A DNA stretch of 16,625 nt from Desulfotignum sp. GTDB lineage: Bacteria; Desulfobacterota; Desulfobacteria; Desulfobacterales; Desulfobacteraceae. The translations under genes and the position numbers were made by a program. The stretch is from the NCBI GenBank assembly GCA_011390695.1, contig JAABRW010000473.1:1-16625 (forward strand), given 5' to 3'. Below the pieces are notes generated by a model. It searched no databases. It was not told the origin of the DNA and worked only from the letters and a program-made list of their open reading frames with translations. How positions within the stretch are numbered: position 1 is the first letter of the stretch; every line of letters starts with the position of its first letter. Below are positions 5,078 to 13,335 of the stretch, piece by piece.

Positions 5078-7756
5078 ATGACAGCAGATCCTGAAAAAAT
5101 ATTTCTCATAGACGGCAGCGCATTTCTGTACCGGGCATTTCATGCCATCCAGAGCCTGAGTACGGCCCAGGGACATCCCACCAATGCCACATTCGGGTTT
5201 ACCCGGATTCTGATGAAACTGATCAGGGAGAAAAATCCGGTATATGCTGCAGTGTTTTTCGATGTCAAAGGCCCCACCTTCCGCCATAAGCTGTATGAGG
5301 CCTACAAGGCCAACCGACCGCCCATGCCTGATGAGCTGGCCGCCCAGATACCCGATATCCGCCGGATGATCGCGGCCCTGAACATCCCCGTTGTCCAGAA
5401 AACCGGGTATGAGGCGGACGATCTGGTGGGTACCTTTGCCAGGATGGCCCAGGAAGAGGGGTTTGATGTTGTCATGGTCACCGGGGACAAGGATTTTATC
5501 CAGTTGATCACCGACCACTGCAGGCTGTGGGATCCCATGAAAGATACCTTCATGGACCGGCAGGCTGTCCGTGCGGACATGGATATCGAACCTTCCCAGT
5601 TCATAGATGTGCTGGGACTGGCCGGTGATGCATCAGACAATATTCCCGGGGTCAGGGGCGTGGGCATTAAAACAGCGGTGAAACTGGTGGCCGAGTTCGG
5701 CTCCATCGACAATTTATACCGGAACCTGGACCAGGTGGCAAAAAAGAAAAAACTGTATGAAAACCTGAATGCAGGCAGAGATCTGGTGCTTTTAAGCCGG
5801 GATCTGGCAACCATTGACCAGCATGTGCAGATTCCTGAAACCATAGAGGATTTCCGGCTCAAACCCTTTGATACCAAACAGGCATTCGCCCTGTTCACGG
5901 AACTGGAATTCAAATCTCTGGCCGCGGAGTTTGCAGAAAAAGCAGATACCTCCAAAAAGATCTATAAATTGATCACCCGGGTTCCTGAGATGGAAAAACT
6001 GGCCAGGGTGCTGGAAAACAAACAGGTATTTGCCATTGATACGGAAACCACTTCCAAAAACCCCATGGAAGCGGACCTGGTGGGGATCTCTTTTTCCTAT
6101 ATGGAAGACAGCGGATTTTACATACCTGTGGCCCATACCAAAGAAACAGACCAGCCGGACAAGGCTGATATCCTCCGGATTTTCGGGCCGGTGCTTGAAA
6201 ATCCGGATATCCGTAAAGTGGGCCAGAACATCAAATATGACTATATTGTGCTGGCCCGTTACGGCCTGGCCCTCAGGGGCATTGCCTTTGACACCATGAT
6301 CGCTTCCTACCTGCTCAATCCCTCCACAAGGGGACACGGCCTGGACCAGATCGCCATGAACCTGTTCGGATACAAGATGGTTTCCTATGAAGAGGTGGCA
6401 GGAAAGGGAAAGGACCAGATCGGCTTCCAGGATGTACCGGTGGCGGATGCGGTGTTTTATGCGGCGGAAGATGCGGATCTCACCTTTATGGCCTATCAGC
6501 AGTTTTCAAAACAGCTCAAAGACCAGGAGCTGTATGATCTTATGGAACGGTTTGAAGCGCCCTTGATCACGGTGCTGGCTGAAATGGAAATGACCGGGTT
6601 CAAAGTGGATAAACAGGGGCTGGCAAAACTGTCTGAAACCTTTGAAACAGAAATGGCGCACCTGGAACAGGAAATATATGACCTGGCGGGCGAGCGGTTC
6701 AACATCAACTCCTCCCAGCAGCTCGGGGTGATATTGTTTGAAAAACTCCAGCTCAAATCCGCCAAGAAAACCCGGAAAAAAACCGCCTATTCCACGGATG
6801 TGGAGGTGCTTACCAAACTTGCGGCCAGCCATCCCCTGCCGGAAAAACTGCTGCGGTACCGGACGTTGGGCAAACTGAAATCCACCTATGCCGATGCCCT
6901 GGGACAGCTGATTCATCCGGACACCGGCAGGATACACACCTCTTTTAACCAGACCATCACCGTTACCGGCAGGCTGTCCAGTTCCCATCCCAACCTGCAG
7001 AACATTCCCATCCGCAAGCCGGAAGGCAGAAAAATCCGCCAAACCTTTGTTCCACAAGAGGGCTGTACCCTGGTATCTGCGGATTACTCCCAGATCGAGC
7101 TGCGGATCCTGGCCCATTGCGCAGAAGATGCGATCCTTATAGAATCTTTCTGCAATGATGAAGACATCCACACCAGAACAGCCATGGAAGTGTTCCAGGT
7201 GCTTCCCGGGTTTGTCACCGATGAGCTGCGCAGCCAGGCCAAGGCTATCAATTTCGGGATCGTCTACGGCATGAGCGCCTTTCGTCTGGCCAATGATCTG
7301 AATATCAGCCGGAAAATGGCAGCCACCTATATTGACAATTATTTCAAACGGTATGCCGGGGTTAAAAAATTTATTGACAATACCATTCTGCGCACCTGGG
7401 AAACCCAGGAAACCACCACTATTTTCGGGCGCAGGCGCAGGCTGCCCGATATCCGCTCCTCCAATGCCAATCTGCGCAATTTCGCCAGGCGGGCTGCGGT
7501 GAACACCCCCATCCAGGGCAGTGCGGCAGATCTGATCAAACTTGCCATGATCCAGATGGCACAGGCTTTGGAAAAAAACAGCATGGCATCCCGGATGATT
7601 CTGTCCGTGCATGATGAAATCATATTTGAAACCCCGTTTGCAGAAAAATCCGACCTCATGGATCTGGCCAGAGAGGTCATGGAAGGGGTATATTCTCTGA
7701 AAGTACCTTTAAAGGTAAATTTTGGATCCGGTGCCAACTGGGCAGCGGCACACTAG
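5078..7756 (+). CDS. polA: DNA polymerase I
   Basis: An 892-residue family A polymerase that fills gaps in excision repair and replaces RNA primers on the lagging strand. The 5'-3' exonuclease occupies about residues 1-290: LIDGSAFLYRAFHA, YEADDLVGTFA, GDKDFIQL and the helix-hairpin-helix GDASDNIPGVRGVGIKTA. The 3'-5' exonuclease follows (about 300-490) with Asp321 and Glu323 in FAIDTET, the KYD block and the YAAEDADLT block, so proofreading looks intact. The polymerase domain has motif A DYSQIELR (Asp669), motif B KAINFGIVYG (from Lys722) and motif C SVHDEI (Asp846). The length is close to the E. coli enzyme (928). The ribosome site is weak (GGCAGGCAAG before the ATG). nadK follows after 19 bases, so the two are probably cotranscribed. 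Confidence 0.97.
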   Translation: MTADPEKIFLIDGSAFLYRAFHAIQSLSTAQGHPTNATFGFTRILMKLIREKNPVYAAVFFDVKGPTFRHKLYEAYKANRPPMPDELAAQIPDIRRMIAALNIPVVQKTGYEADDLVGTFARMAQEEGFDVVMVTGDKDFIQLITDHCRLWDPMKDTFMDRQAVRADMDIEPSQFIDVLGLAGDASDNIPGVRGVGIKTAVKLVAEFGSIDNLYRNLDQVAKKKKLYENLNAGRDLVLLSRDLATIDQHVQIPETIEDFRLKPFDTKQAFALFTELEFKSLAAEFAEKADTSKKIYKLITRVPEMEKLARVLENKQVFAIDTETTSKNPMEADLVGISFSYMEDSGFYIPVAHTKETDQPDKADILRIFGPVLENPDIRKVGQNIKYDYIVLARYGLALRGIAFDTMIASYLLNPSTRGHGLDQIAMNLFGYKMVSYEEVAGKGKDQIGFQDVPVADAVFYAAEDADLTFMAYQQFSKQLKDQELYDLMERFEAPLITVLAEMEMTGFKVDKQGLAKLSETFETEMAHLEQEIYDLAGERFNINSSQQLGVILFEKLQLKSAKKTRKKTAYSTDVEVLTKLAASHPLPEKLLRYRTLGKLKSTYADALGQLIHPDTGRIHTSFNQTITVTGRLSSSHPNLQNIPIRKPEGRKIRQTFVPQEGCTLVSADYSQIELRILAHCAEDAILIESFCNDEDIHTRTAMEVFQVLPGFVTDELRSQAKAINFGIVYGMSAFRLANDLNISRKMAATYIDNYFKRYAGVKKFIDNTILRTWETQETTTIFGRRRRLPDIRSSNANLRNFARRAAVNTPIQGSAADLIKLAMIQMAQALEKNSMASRMILSVHDEIIFETPFAEKSDLMDLAREVMEGVYSLKVPLKVNFGSGANWAAAH

Positions 7757-7775
7757 GAAAAATGTGGCACACACC

Positions 7776-8606
7776 ATGGAAAAAACACGTATCGGCATTT
7801 TTGTCAAACACCAGGAAGATGCCCGGAAAAAGGCCGAAGAACTTGTCAAGACATACGGGGACAAAGCGGTCATCATTGACAGCAGAGAAAACGTTGACGC
7901 TTTTTTGCCCGATGACCTCATCTGTATTCTGGTACTGGGGGGGGACGGCACCTTTTTAAGTGCGGCCAGGCTCATTGGAGACCGGGAAATTCCTTTGCTG
8001 GGAACCAAATTCGGCGAAGTGGGATTTCTGGCCATCACCCTGGAAGAGCATCTGTACGCAGCGTTGGAAAAAGTGTTCAAGGGTGCATATATCATTCACA
8101 AGCGGGCCCGGCTGAATGTCCGGCTGATGCGGGAAAATACTGTTCTGGCAGATGTGGACGTGCTCAACGACGCGGTGATCAACAAATCAGCATTGTCCAG
8201 GCTGGCTTCCTGTGCCGTGTACCTGGACAATATCTATCTGACCACTTTCCGGGCGGACGGGCTTATTGTGGCCACGCCCACCGGTTCTACCGCCTATTCC
8301 CTGGCAGCAGGCGGTCCTGTGGTGCATCCGGCAGTGCCTTCCATCATCCTGACCCCCATCTGCCCGTTTACCCTTACCAACCGGCCCTTGCTCATCCCGG
8401 ATACCACTGCCATTGAAATCCGGCTGGAAGACAGCCCGGAAGACATCATCCTCACTCTGGACGGCCAGGAGGGCTTTGAGATGGATCCCAATGACAGAAT
8501 TTTTATCACCAAAAGTCCCAATGCCGTGCAGTTGATCTCTTTTGAAGAACAGTCCTACTTCAAAGTCCTCAAAACCCGACTTCACTGGAGCGGGGGCCGC
8601 AGTTAA
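7776..8606 (+). CDS. nadK: NAD kinase
   Basis: NadK phosphorylates NAD at the adenosine ribose to make NADP, using ATP or polyphosphate. The protein has 276 residues. Motifs in order: GGDGTFL (Gly55-Gly56-Asp57 onward), GTKFGEVGFL, the NDAVINKS segment that contacts NAD, DGLIVATPTGSTAYSLAAGGP, and LDGQEG near the C-terminus. The GGDG loop is coded through a run of eight G at 7937-7944. I chose the ATG at 7776 (MEKTRIGIFVK) because it matches the usual NadK opening. The open frame continues upstream to 7722, but those codons overlap the end of polA. The ribosome site is poor, which is consistent with readthrough or coupling from polA. It is convergent with the radical SAM gene, only 27 bases apart. 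Confidence 0.95.
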   Translation: MEKTRIGIFVKHQEDARKKAEELVKTYGDKAVIIDSRENVDAFLPDDLICILVLGGDGTFLSAARLIGDREIPLLGTKFGEVGFLAITLEEHLYAALEKVFKGAYIIHKRARLNVRLMRENTVLADVDVLNDAVINKSALSRLASCAVYLDNIYLTTFRADGLIVATPTGSTAYSLAAGGPVVHPAVPSIILTPICPFTLTNRPLLIPDTTAIEIRLEDSPEDIILTLDGQEGFEMDPNDRIFITKSPNAVQLISFEEQSYFKVLKTRLHWSGGRS

Positions 8607-8630
8607 GCCCTGAAAATCAGGAGGGGGCTT
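8605..8630. terminator. Possible hairpin terminator between convergent nadK and radical SAM gene
   Basis: The whole 27-base gap plus the nadK stop can fold: outer arms AAGCCC/GGGCTT and an inner perfect CCTGA-AAA-TCAGG stem, with a bulge on the 3' side. No clean U-tract follows in either direction, so it may be a weak bidirectional terminator or a transcript-end stabiliser. Confidence 0.4.
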
Positions 8631-8633
8631 GCA

Positions 8634-9950
8634 TTATTGCTTATATTCGGCCCAGGGCTTGTTGATCTGCACCAGAAAATTTTTGTGGTCCCCCAGGGTT
8701 TCAATGAAATCTTCCAGTTCATCCGGGTCCAGTTCAGGAGAGATATAAAAGGCATCCTGGAACAGGCGGGGTTTTCCGGAATCAGGTATCAACTGCTGCA
8801 GATGGCGTTTCAGCCCGAATACCCCGATATTGATCCACACCGCTGTGATGCCCGGGTAGGCATCCACCAGGTCAAAGGTTTCTCTGATGGATGCCATGGT
8901 TTCTCCGGGTCCGCCCAGAACCAGTGAAATACCATGATCAATGCCGGATTCTGCCAGGTTGTGCAAAGCAGACCTGATATCGTCTTTTCTGTATCCCCGG
9001 TTCATATTGGCCAGAAGCCGGGCTGAGGCCGTTTCAATGGAAAGGCCTGCAAACGTGCACCCGGATGTGGTGAGCAGGCTGCAGAACTCGGGGGAAATCC
9101 CCAGGGGCTTGAAAGTCCCGGACCGCCATTGCAGTTTTGTGTCTGCATCTGTCAGGGCCTGGCACAGGGCTTTGGCATAAGGGATGGGACTGTTGAAACT
9201 GGTGTCGCAGAAATTGATATCAACTGCGCCGGTGCAGGACATAATATGGCGAATTTCCGCCAGAATCCGGCCAAAGGATTTGGTGCGGTAATCACGGCCA
9301 TTGGGAAAGCTGCTGGAGCAATAGGTGCACCCAAAGGAACATCCCCGTTTGGTGACCATGCCCCAGGGGATACCCATGCGGTTGTAGAATGTGGTATCAA
9401 ACAGGTGATATGCCGGAAGGGGCATGGTATCCAGGTTTTTTATCTCCTGCCAGGGCCGGGTATGAAAAGTTTCACCGCTGCGGATAACAATACCCGGTAC
9501 CCGCTGCAAGGCCTTTTCATGGGAACAGGCATCCAGAAACAAAGGAAAGCTGGATTCACATTCTCCCACAAGGCCAAAGTCAATATCCAGGCAGGTGAGC
9601 CAGTCTGCCGGAAAATAATTGAATCCGCCGCCTCCGGCCACCAGCAGTGCGTCGGTCTGCTGCCTGGCAATGGTCACCAGGCGGTTGAGCATGGAACGGA
9701 TATCGGTGAAAACAAATCTGTTTTTAAGGGGATTCTTCGGTATGTCACAGGTGACCAGGGGAATGGACAGGCCTACCACATCCGGTTTAAACTGTTCCAG
9801 GCAGGCGATAAATCTGTCTTCATCTCCCTGGTCCGGCAGGCAGTCGAAGACAGCCACCCGGTGGCCGGCCTCCAGTGCTGATCCTGCTATATATGCCGCC
9901 CCCACAGGGGACATGGGCAGGGAATTTGCTGAAATGATCAATACGTTCAT
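8634..9950 (-). CDS. B12-binding domain/radical SAM protein, substrate unknown
   Basis: 438 residues. The N-terminal part (about 1-150) looks like the Rossmann-type B12-binding domain of class B radical SAM enzymes: MNVLIISANSLPMSPVGAAYIAG, FKPDVVGLS, LLVAGGGG and FGLVGECESSFP. The radical SAM core begins after LPAYHLFD, with the cluster motif CSFGCTYC (Cys204, Cys208, Cys211). Later strands include DINFCDTSFN, GLSIETAS and LVLGGPGET, as expected for the TIM barrel. Relatives perform methylations or rearrangements with cobalamin, but no substrate can be assigned and no partner gene marks a pathway. The start at 9950 has a GGGAG ribosome site. It has its own near-consensus promoter at 10007-10035, just after leuD, so it can be expressed apart from the leuCD operon. 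Confidence 0.85.
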   Translation of the reverse strand: MNVLIISANSLPMSPVGAAYIAGSALEAGHRVAVFDCLPDQGDEDRFIACLEQFKPDVVGLSIPLVTCDIPKNPLKNRFVFTDIRSMLNRLVTIARQQTDALLVAGGGGFNYFPADWLTCLDIDFGLVGECESSFPLFLDACSHEKALQRVPGIVIRSGETFHTRPWQEIKNLDTMPLPAYHLFDTTFYNRMGIPWGMVTKRGCSFGCTYCSSSFPNGRDYRTKSFGRILAEIRHIMSCTGAVDINFCDTSFNSPIPYAKALCQALTDADTKLQWRSGTFKPLGISPEFCSLLTTSGCTFAGLSIETASARLLANMNRGYRKDDIRSALHNLAESGIDHGISLVLGGPGETMASIRETFDLVDAYPGITAVWINIGVFGLKRHLQQLIPDSGKPRLFQDAFYISPELDPDELEDFIETLGDHKNFLVQINKPWAEYKQ

Positions 9951-10006
9951 GGCATGCTCCCTTTGAAGGGTTTATTGGGCTTGCCAAGGTGAATAATATA
10001 TCAATC

Positions 10007-10035
10007 ATTATAGTAATCCCTTGTGATGCGGTCAA
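10007..10035 (-). promoter_or_regulatory. Near-consensus sigma70 promoter for the radical SAM gene
   Basis: On the minus strand, TTGACC (10030-10035) and a perfect TATAAT (10007-10012) are separated by exactly 17 bases. The expected start near 10000 gives a leader of about 50 bases. The -35 begins 12 bases past the leuD stop, so the promoter fills the intergenic gap. Confidence 0.7.
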
Positions 10036-10047
10036 CCGGATTAATAA

Positions 10048-10572
10048 TTAATAATTTTTGTCTGCGTATTCCACCCATCCGCCGGCCTTTACCAGGGCTT
10101 TGTCAAATTCAGAAAGGGTGAACGGCACTGCCCGGGTTTCCCGGCTGGTGGTCACCAGGATGTCGGATGTGTCCACATCCACTGACAGGTGAAGGGCTGA
10201 CTGCCGGCCATCCGTGAACAGGCGGTCGATCTCTTCCCGGTCCAGGGTGATGGCCAGCATCCCGCAGTTGAACATGTTCTGGTAAAAAATTCTGGCAAAA
10301 CTTTGGGCAATAACCACATGGATGCCGTTGACCTCCAGTGCCCAGGGGGCATGTTCCCGGGAAGATCCGCATCCGAAATTCTGCCGGGCCACCAGCACGC
10401 CGATGCCTTTCAGGTCCTTTTTGGCATCAAAGCCTTCCAGTTCCAGGTCCTCCATCAGATGGGGTTTCATGGCGGATTTTTCGATTTCCGTCAGATACCG
10501 TGCCGGAATAATTTCATCGGTGTTGATATCGGACCGGTCCAGACACAGGGCGGTTCCGTTGAATGACCTCAT
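10048..10572 (-). CDS. leuD: 3-isopropylmalate dehydratase small subunit
   Basis: The small (swivelling) subunit of the aconitase-like isomerase that converts 2- to 3-isopropylmalate in leucine synthesis, working with LeuC. 174 residues, near the usual length of the stand-alone subunit. Visible landmarks are DRSDINTDEIIPARYL (12-27), the substrate loop YLTE (26-29), and NFGCGSSREHAPWAL (65-79), the hallmark of the family. Related small subunits serve homoaconitase or dimethylmalate dehydratase, and the loop after YL helps set specificity. YLTE does not by itself decide between them, so leucine synthesis is the default call. The start at 10572 follows an AGGAGG site that contains the leuC stop codon (TAGGAGG), so translation is tightly coupled. 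Confidence 0.88.
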   Translation of the reverse strand: MRSFNGTALCLDRSDINTDEIIPARYLTEIEKSAMKPHLMEDLELEGFDAKKDLKGIGVLVARQNFGCGSSREHAPWALEVNGIHVVIAQSFARIFYQNMFNCGMLAITLDREEIDRLFTDGRQSALHLSVDVDTSDILVTTSRETRAVPFTLSEFDKALVKAGGWVEYADKNY

Positions 10573-10581
10573 GGCAGCCTC

Positions 10582-11868
10582 CTAGTTTTCAAAAAGATCT
10601 GAATTGGTGATGAAACCTGTCAGGGCTGTGGCAGCTGCCGTGGCAGGACTCATGAGATGCACCATGCCGCCTTTGCCCATGCGGCCGTTAAAATTGCGGT
10701 TGGTGGTGGCGGCTGCCACTTCTCCGGAGGCCAGGACCCCGTTGCTCATGCCCAGGCAGGCCCCGCAGGTGGGGTTGGTTACACAGAATCCCGCATCCAT
10801 GAAGATTTTTATCAATCCTTCTTCCAAAGCCCGGGAAAACACATCCGGGGTGGCAGGCGACACAATGGCCCGGACGGAGTCGGCAATTTTTCTGCCCGTC
10901 ACCACCCTGGCTGCCGTGCGCAGGTCTTCGATGCGGCCATTGGTGCAGGAACCGATATACACCTGGTCCACAGGGGTGCCGGCCATGTCTGACACCGTTT
11001 TTACATTGTCCGGCTTGTACCCGAAGGTGGTCAGGGGGGACAGATCAGTGACATCAATGGTTTTGCAGGCTGCATAAACGGCATCCGCATCCGGCTGAAA
11101 TCGGGAGAAATCATCGAGGGCCGTCTTTTTGTCCGGGTATTCATCCTTGATAAAGGGCCACAGGTAATCCACGGTCACCTCATCCGGCCGGCAGATGCCG
11201 GATGTGGCACCGGCTTCCACCGCCATATTGGACAGGGTCATGCGGGCTTCCATGGACATGGCATCCACCACCGGGCCGCAGAATTCAATGACCTGGTTGG
11301 TGGCGCCGTTGACAGTAATCTGCCGGATCACCTCCAGGATCACATCCTTGGCAAACACCCCGGGTCGCAGGGTGCCAATGATCTCGATTTTCAAGGTATC
11401 CGGTTTTTTAAAGGCGCATACCCCTTTTAAAATACCCACTTCCAGGTCAGTGGTGCCCACCCCTGCGGCAAAGGCACCGAACGCCCCGTGGGTGCAGGTA
11501 TGGGAATCGCCCATGATGATGACAAACCCGGGATGGACAAAGCCTTTTTCCGGGAAAATGGCATGGCAGACGCCATTGCGGCCGATATCAAAAAAATCCG
11601 TGATCCTGTGACGCCGGGCCCAGTCCCGGAGAATTTTTCCCTGCCGCGCTGTCTTGGCATCCTTGGCCGGGGTCACATGGTCGATGACCGCCTTGATTTT
11701 GTCCGGGTCAAACACCCGGTCCTTGCCCCGGTCCACCAGGTCCTGGATGGCGGTGGGGGTGGTGATCTCGTGGCAGAACACCCGGTCCAGGCGCAGTACA
11801 TTCACTTCGCCAAAGGGCTGGTCCACAAGATGGCTGTCAAAAATTTTTTGGGCAATTGTTTTTCCCAT
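10582..11868 (-). CDS. leuC: 3-isopropylmalate dehydratase large subunit
   Basis: The catalytic [4Fe-4S] subunit of isopropylmalate isomerase. 428 residues, the shorter LeuC type found in archaea and many Deltaproteobacteria (the enterobacterial type is about 466). Cluster ligands are visible as Cys308 in IGSCTNGR and Cys368/Cys371 in NPTCGACLG. Other hallmarks are MGDSHTCTHGAFGAFAAGVGTTDLE (119-143) and the NFNGRMG segment near the end. Homoaconitase and dimethylmalate dehydratase large subunits are close relatives, so substrate is inferred. leuA and leuB are not in the window. The start at 11868 has an AGGAG site that follows directly after the stop of the HTH-cupin gene (14-base gap), and leuD follows nine bases after its stop. 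Confidence 0.9.
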   Translation of the reverse strand: MGKTIAQKIFDSHLVDQPFGEVNVLRLDRVFCHEITTPTAIQDLVDRGKDRVFDPDKIKAVIDHVTPAKDAKTARQGKILRDWARRHRITDFFDIGRNGVCHAIFPEKGFVHPGFVIIMGDSHTCTHGAFGAFAAGVGTTDLEVGILKGVCAFKKPDTLKIEIIGTLRPGVFAKDVILEVIRQITVNGATNQVIEFCGPVVDAMSMEARMTLSNMAVEAGATSGICRPDEVTVDYLWPFIKDEYPDKKTALDDFSRFQPDADAVYAACKTIDVTDLSPLTTFGYKPDNVKTVSDMAGTPVDQVYIGSCTNGRIEDLRTAARVVTGRKIADSVRAIVSPATPDVFSRALEEGLIKIFMDAGFCVTNPTCGACLGMSNGVLASGEVAAATTNRNFNGRMGKGGMVHLMSPATAAATALTGFITNSDLFEN

Positions 11869-11882
11869 GGGGTTCTCCTGAT

Positions 11883-12467
11883 TCAGGCTGTTTTTGCACC
11901 GAAATAATCTTCACCTTCTGCCGGTGTTACCACCCAGTAGGCCTGGAGCAGGGTATCGGATGTATTGCGTATCAGATGGGGAATCTGGGAAAAAAATGAC
12001 ACCGCATCTCCGGTTTGAAGCTGGTGCTGTTCTTCCCCGTATATCAGCTGGGCTGAGCCTGATATAATGATACCCAGTTCCCTTCCCAGGTGTCCGTCTT
12101 CCGCATCTCCCCGTTCCTGGCCCGGTGCCAGTTCCAGAAAAAAGGCATTAAAGGAATGGTTTCCTTTGGCCTGGCTTTCACCGCAGAGTTTTTCATAGGA
12201 AAATCCCTTGCGTTTGTAAATTTTGCGTTCATTCTTCCGTATGATCTCCACCTGGGACTGGGTTTCGTAGTCCTTGAAAAATTTGTCAGGTGATACACCG
12301 TATACTTCCAGCAGCTGCAGCAAGGTGTCCAGGGAAGGGGAAATCCGGTTCCGCTCAATCTGGGACAGAAGGCTGGAACTGATGCCTGCCTTGGCTGCCA
12401 CATCCTTGATAGTAAACTGCCGGGTATTGCGAATGGCCCGTAATAAAGCACCCAGTTTTGTTTTCAT
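11883..12467 (-). CDS. XRE-family HTH regulator with C-terminal cupin domain
   Basis: A 194-residue DNA-binding regulator. The N-terminal XRE-type helix-turn-helix spans about residues 5-62 (FTIKDVAAKAGISSSLLSQIERNRISPSLDTL). The cupin domain spans about 105-185. Its first motif is reduced (EDGHLGRELGIIISG, a single His and a Glu) and its second is GDAVSFFSQIPHLIRN. Family members sense small metabolites through the cupin and often act on the genes beside them. This gene is first in a probable operon with leuC and leuD, 14 bases before leuC, so leucine or an organic-acid intermediate is a plausible ligand, though this is inference. There is no Shine-Dalgarno before the ATG at 12467; the space is filled by a perfect palindrome. 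Autoregulation is likely from the operator layout. Confidence 0.9.
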   Translation of the reverse strand: MKTKLGALLRAIRNTRQFTIKDVAAKAGISSSLLSQIERNRISPSLDTLLQLLEVYGVSPDKFFKDYETQSQVEIIRKNERKIYKRKGFSYEKLCGESQAKGNHSFNAFFLELAPGQERGDAEDGHLGRELGIIISGSAQLIYGEEQHQLQTGDAVSFFSQIPHLIRNTSDTLLQAYWVVTPAEGEDYFGAKTA

Positions 12468-12473
12468 AAGCTG

Positions 12474-12488
12474 ATACTATTTTAGTAT
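12474..12488. promoter_or_regulatory. Palindromic operator candidate at the regulator's start
   Basis: ATACTA-TTT-TAGTAT is a perfect 6-bp dyad with a 3-base centre, six bases upstream of the regulator's ATG. A second, imperfect dyad (12484-12512) shares its AGTAT arm and reaches over the -10 box, giving three AGTAT/ATACT half-sites in 39 bases. This is the usual arrangement for an autoregulating HTH protein. The binding protein is inferred. Confidence 0.55.
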
Positions 12489-12504
12489 AATTAATAAAAA
12501 TTTA

Positions 12505-12532
12505 ATAATACTGAAAATTGTTCCTGTGTCAA
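12505..12532 (-). promoter_or_regulatory. Sigma70 promoter for the HTH-cupin/leuC/leuD operon
   Basis: On the minus strand, a perfect TTGACA (12527-12532) and TATTAT (12505-12510) are separated by 16 bases. The -10 overlaps an ATACT half-site of the proposed operator. The leader is about 30 bases and very AT-rich. Confidence 0.65.
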
Positions 12533-12552
12533 TATTTTTTTTCGGTGTTTCC

Positions 12553-13173
12553 TCACAATACCACCAGCCCTTGATTTTTATATTGAGACAGCAATTTTTC
12601 AAACGCCTGTGCATGATCTGTTTTTATTAGTATTTCATGGATAACCTGCTCTCCATAACCGGTATCAATAATTTTGGCATCTACCCGGCTCATCTGGTTT
12701 AAAAAAACATCATTGCATTCATAGGGGATCTGAATCCGTACCTGGAAACCCTTGACCAGTCTGACTTTTTTTGCACCATCCAGGGCCGCGGCCACCACAT
12801 TTGAATACGCCTGGATCAATCCCCGGACACCCAGCTTCACGCCCCCGTAGTGCCGGGTTACAACCGCTGCCACCCGGGTCATGTTATGGGATGCCAGCAC
12901 ATTGTGTATGGGTCTGCCTGCCGTGCCTGACGGTTCCCCTGCATCGGAACTGTGACAAACCTGGCCGGCATCCCCCACAATATAGGCCCAGCAGTTATGG
13001 GTGGCGGTTTTATTTTCTCTGGAAATTTTTGAAATGAAATCCTTGGCTGCATCAATGGAACCGGCATGGGACAGGTGGCAGATGAAAAGTGACCGTTTGA
13101 TCTTAAGCCGGGCTGTATAGGTGCTTTTTTCTGCTGATCCTGCAATGGAGTAAAATTGTTTTTTGGGGGCCAT
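12553..13173 (-). CDS. YigZ/IMPACT family protein (UPF0029)
   Basis: 206 residues. The N-terminal IMPACT domain has the family signature DAGEPSGTAGRPI (about residues 77-89), preceded by THNCWAYIVG and followed by VVTRHYGGVKLGVRGLIQAY. The C-terminal ~70 residues form the ferredoxin-like UPF0029 C-terminal domain. The eukaryotic relative regulates translation through Gcn1/Gcn2; the bacterial role is unsettled, with links to ribosomes and RNA. The length matches E. coli YigZ (about 204). The ribosome site before 13173 is poor. It is transcribed toward the regulator-leuCD operon, which has its own promoter in the 85-base gap. It is divergent from the DHH gene. Confidence 0.9.
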   Translation of the reverse strand: MAPKKQFYSIAGSAEKSTYTARLKIKRSLFICHLSHAGSIDAAKDFISKISRENKTATHNCWAYIVGDAGQVCHSSDAGEPSGTAGRPIHNVLASHNMTRVAAVVTRHYGGVKLGVRGLIQAYSNVVAAALDGAKKVRLVKGFQVRIQIPYECNDVFLNQMSRVDAKIIDTGYGEQVIHEILIKTDHAQAFEKLLSQYKNQGLVVL

Positions 13174-13244
13174 GCGGTTTTTTTATCCGGTGTATTGGTT
13201 ATCTCATTACCGTTCATCAGGGAGCGTGTATTTCCCATTCATCC

Positions 13245-13273
13245 TTGAAAATTTATCGAGAATGGTTTATACA
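13245..13273 (+). promoter_or_regulatory. Candidate sigma70 promoter for the DHH phosphoesterase gene
   Basis: TTGAAA (13245-13250) and TATACA (13268-13273) are separated by 17 bases. The start near 13280 leaves a leader of about 55 bases before the ATG at 13336. No matching promoter was found on the other strand for the YigZ gene. Confidence 0.5.
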
Positions 13274-13335
13274 CTGCCCTGCATGAAAATTTCCATTATT
13301 ACTTTTTATTATTACATGTTATCCAGGATTTTCCC

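Noticed and set aside
6506..7612. A 368-codon open frame on the minus strand
   Set aside because: It is antisense to the polymerase domain of polA and shows no family motif; glycine/glutamine/phenylalanine-rich composition fits the complement of a codon-biased gene.
10007..10020. A copy of the HTH-cupin operator at the radical SAM promoter
   Set aside because: ATTATAGTAAT shares only a few bases with ATACTA-TTT-TAGTAT and is largely explained by the -10 box.
11488..11907. Plus-strand open frame of 139 codons over the start of leuC
   Set aside because: Antisense to a well-supported gene, with no recognisable motif.
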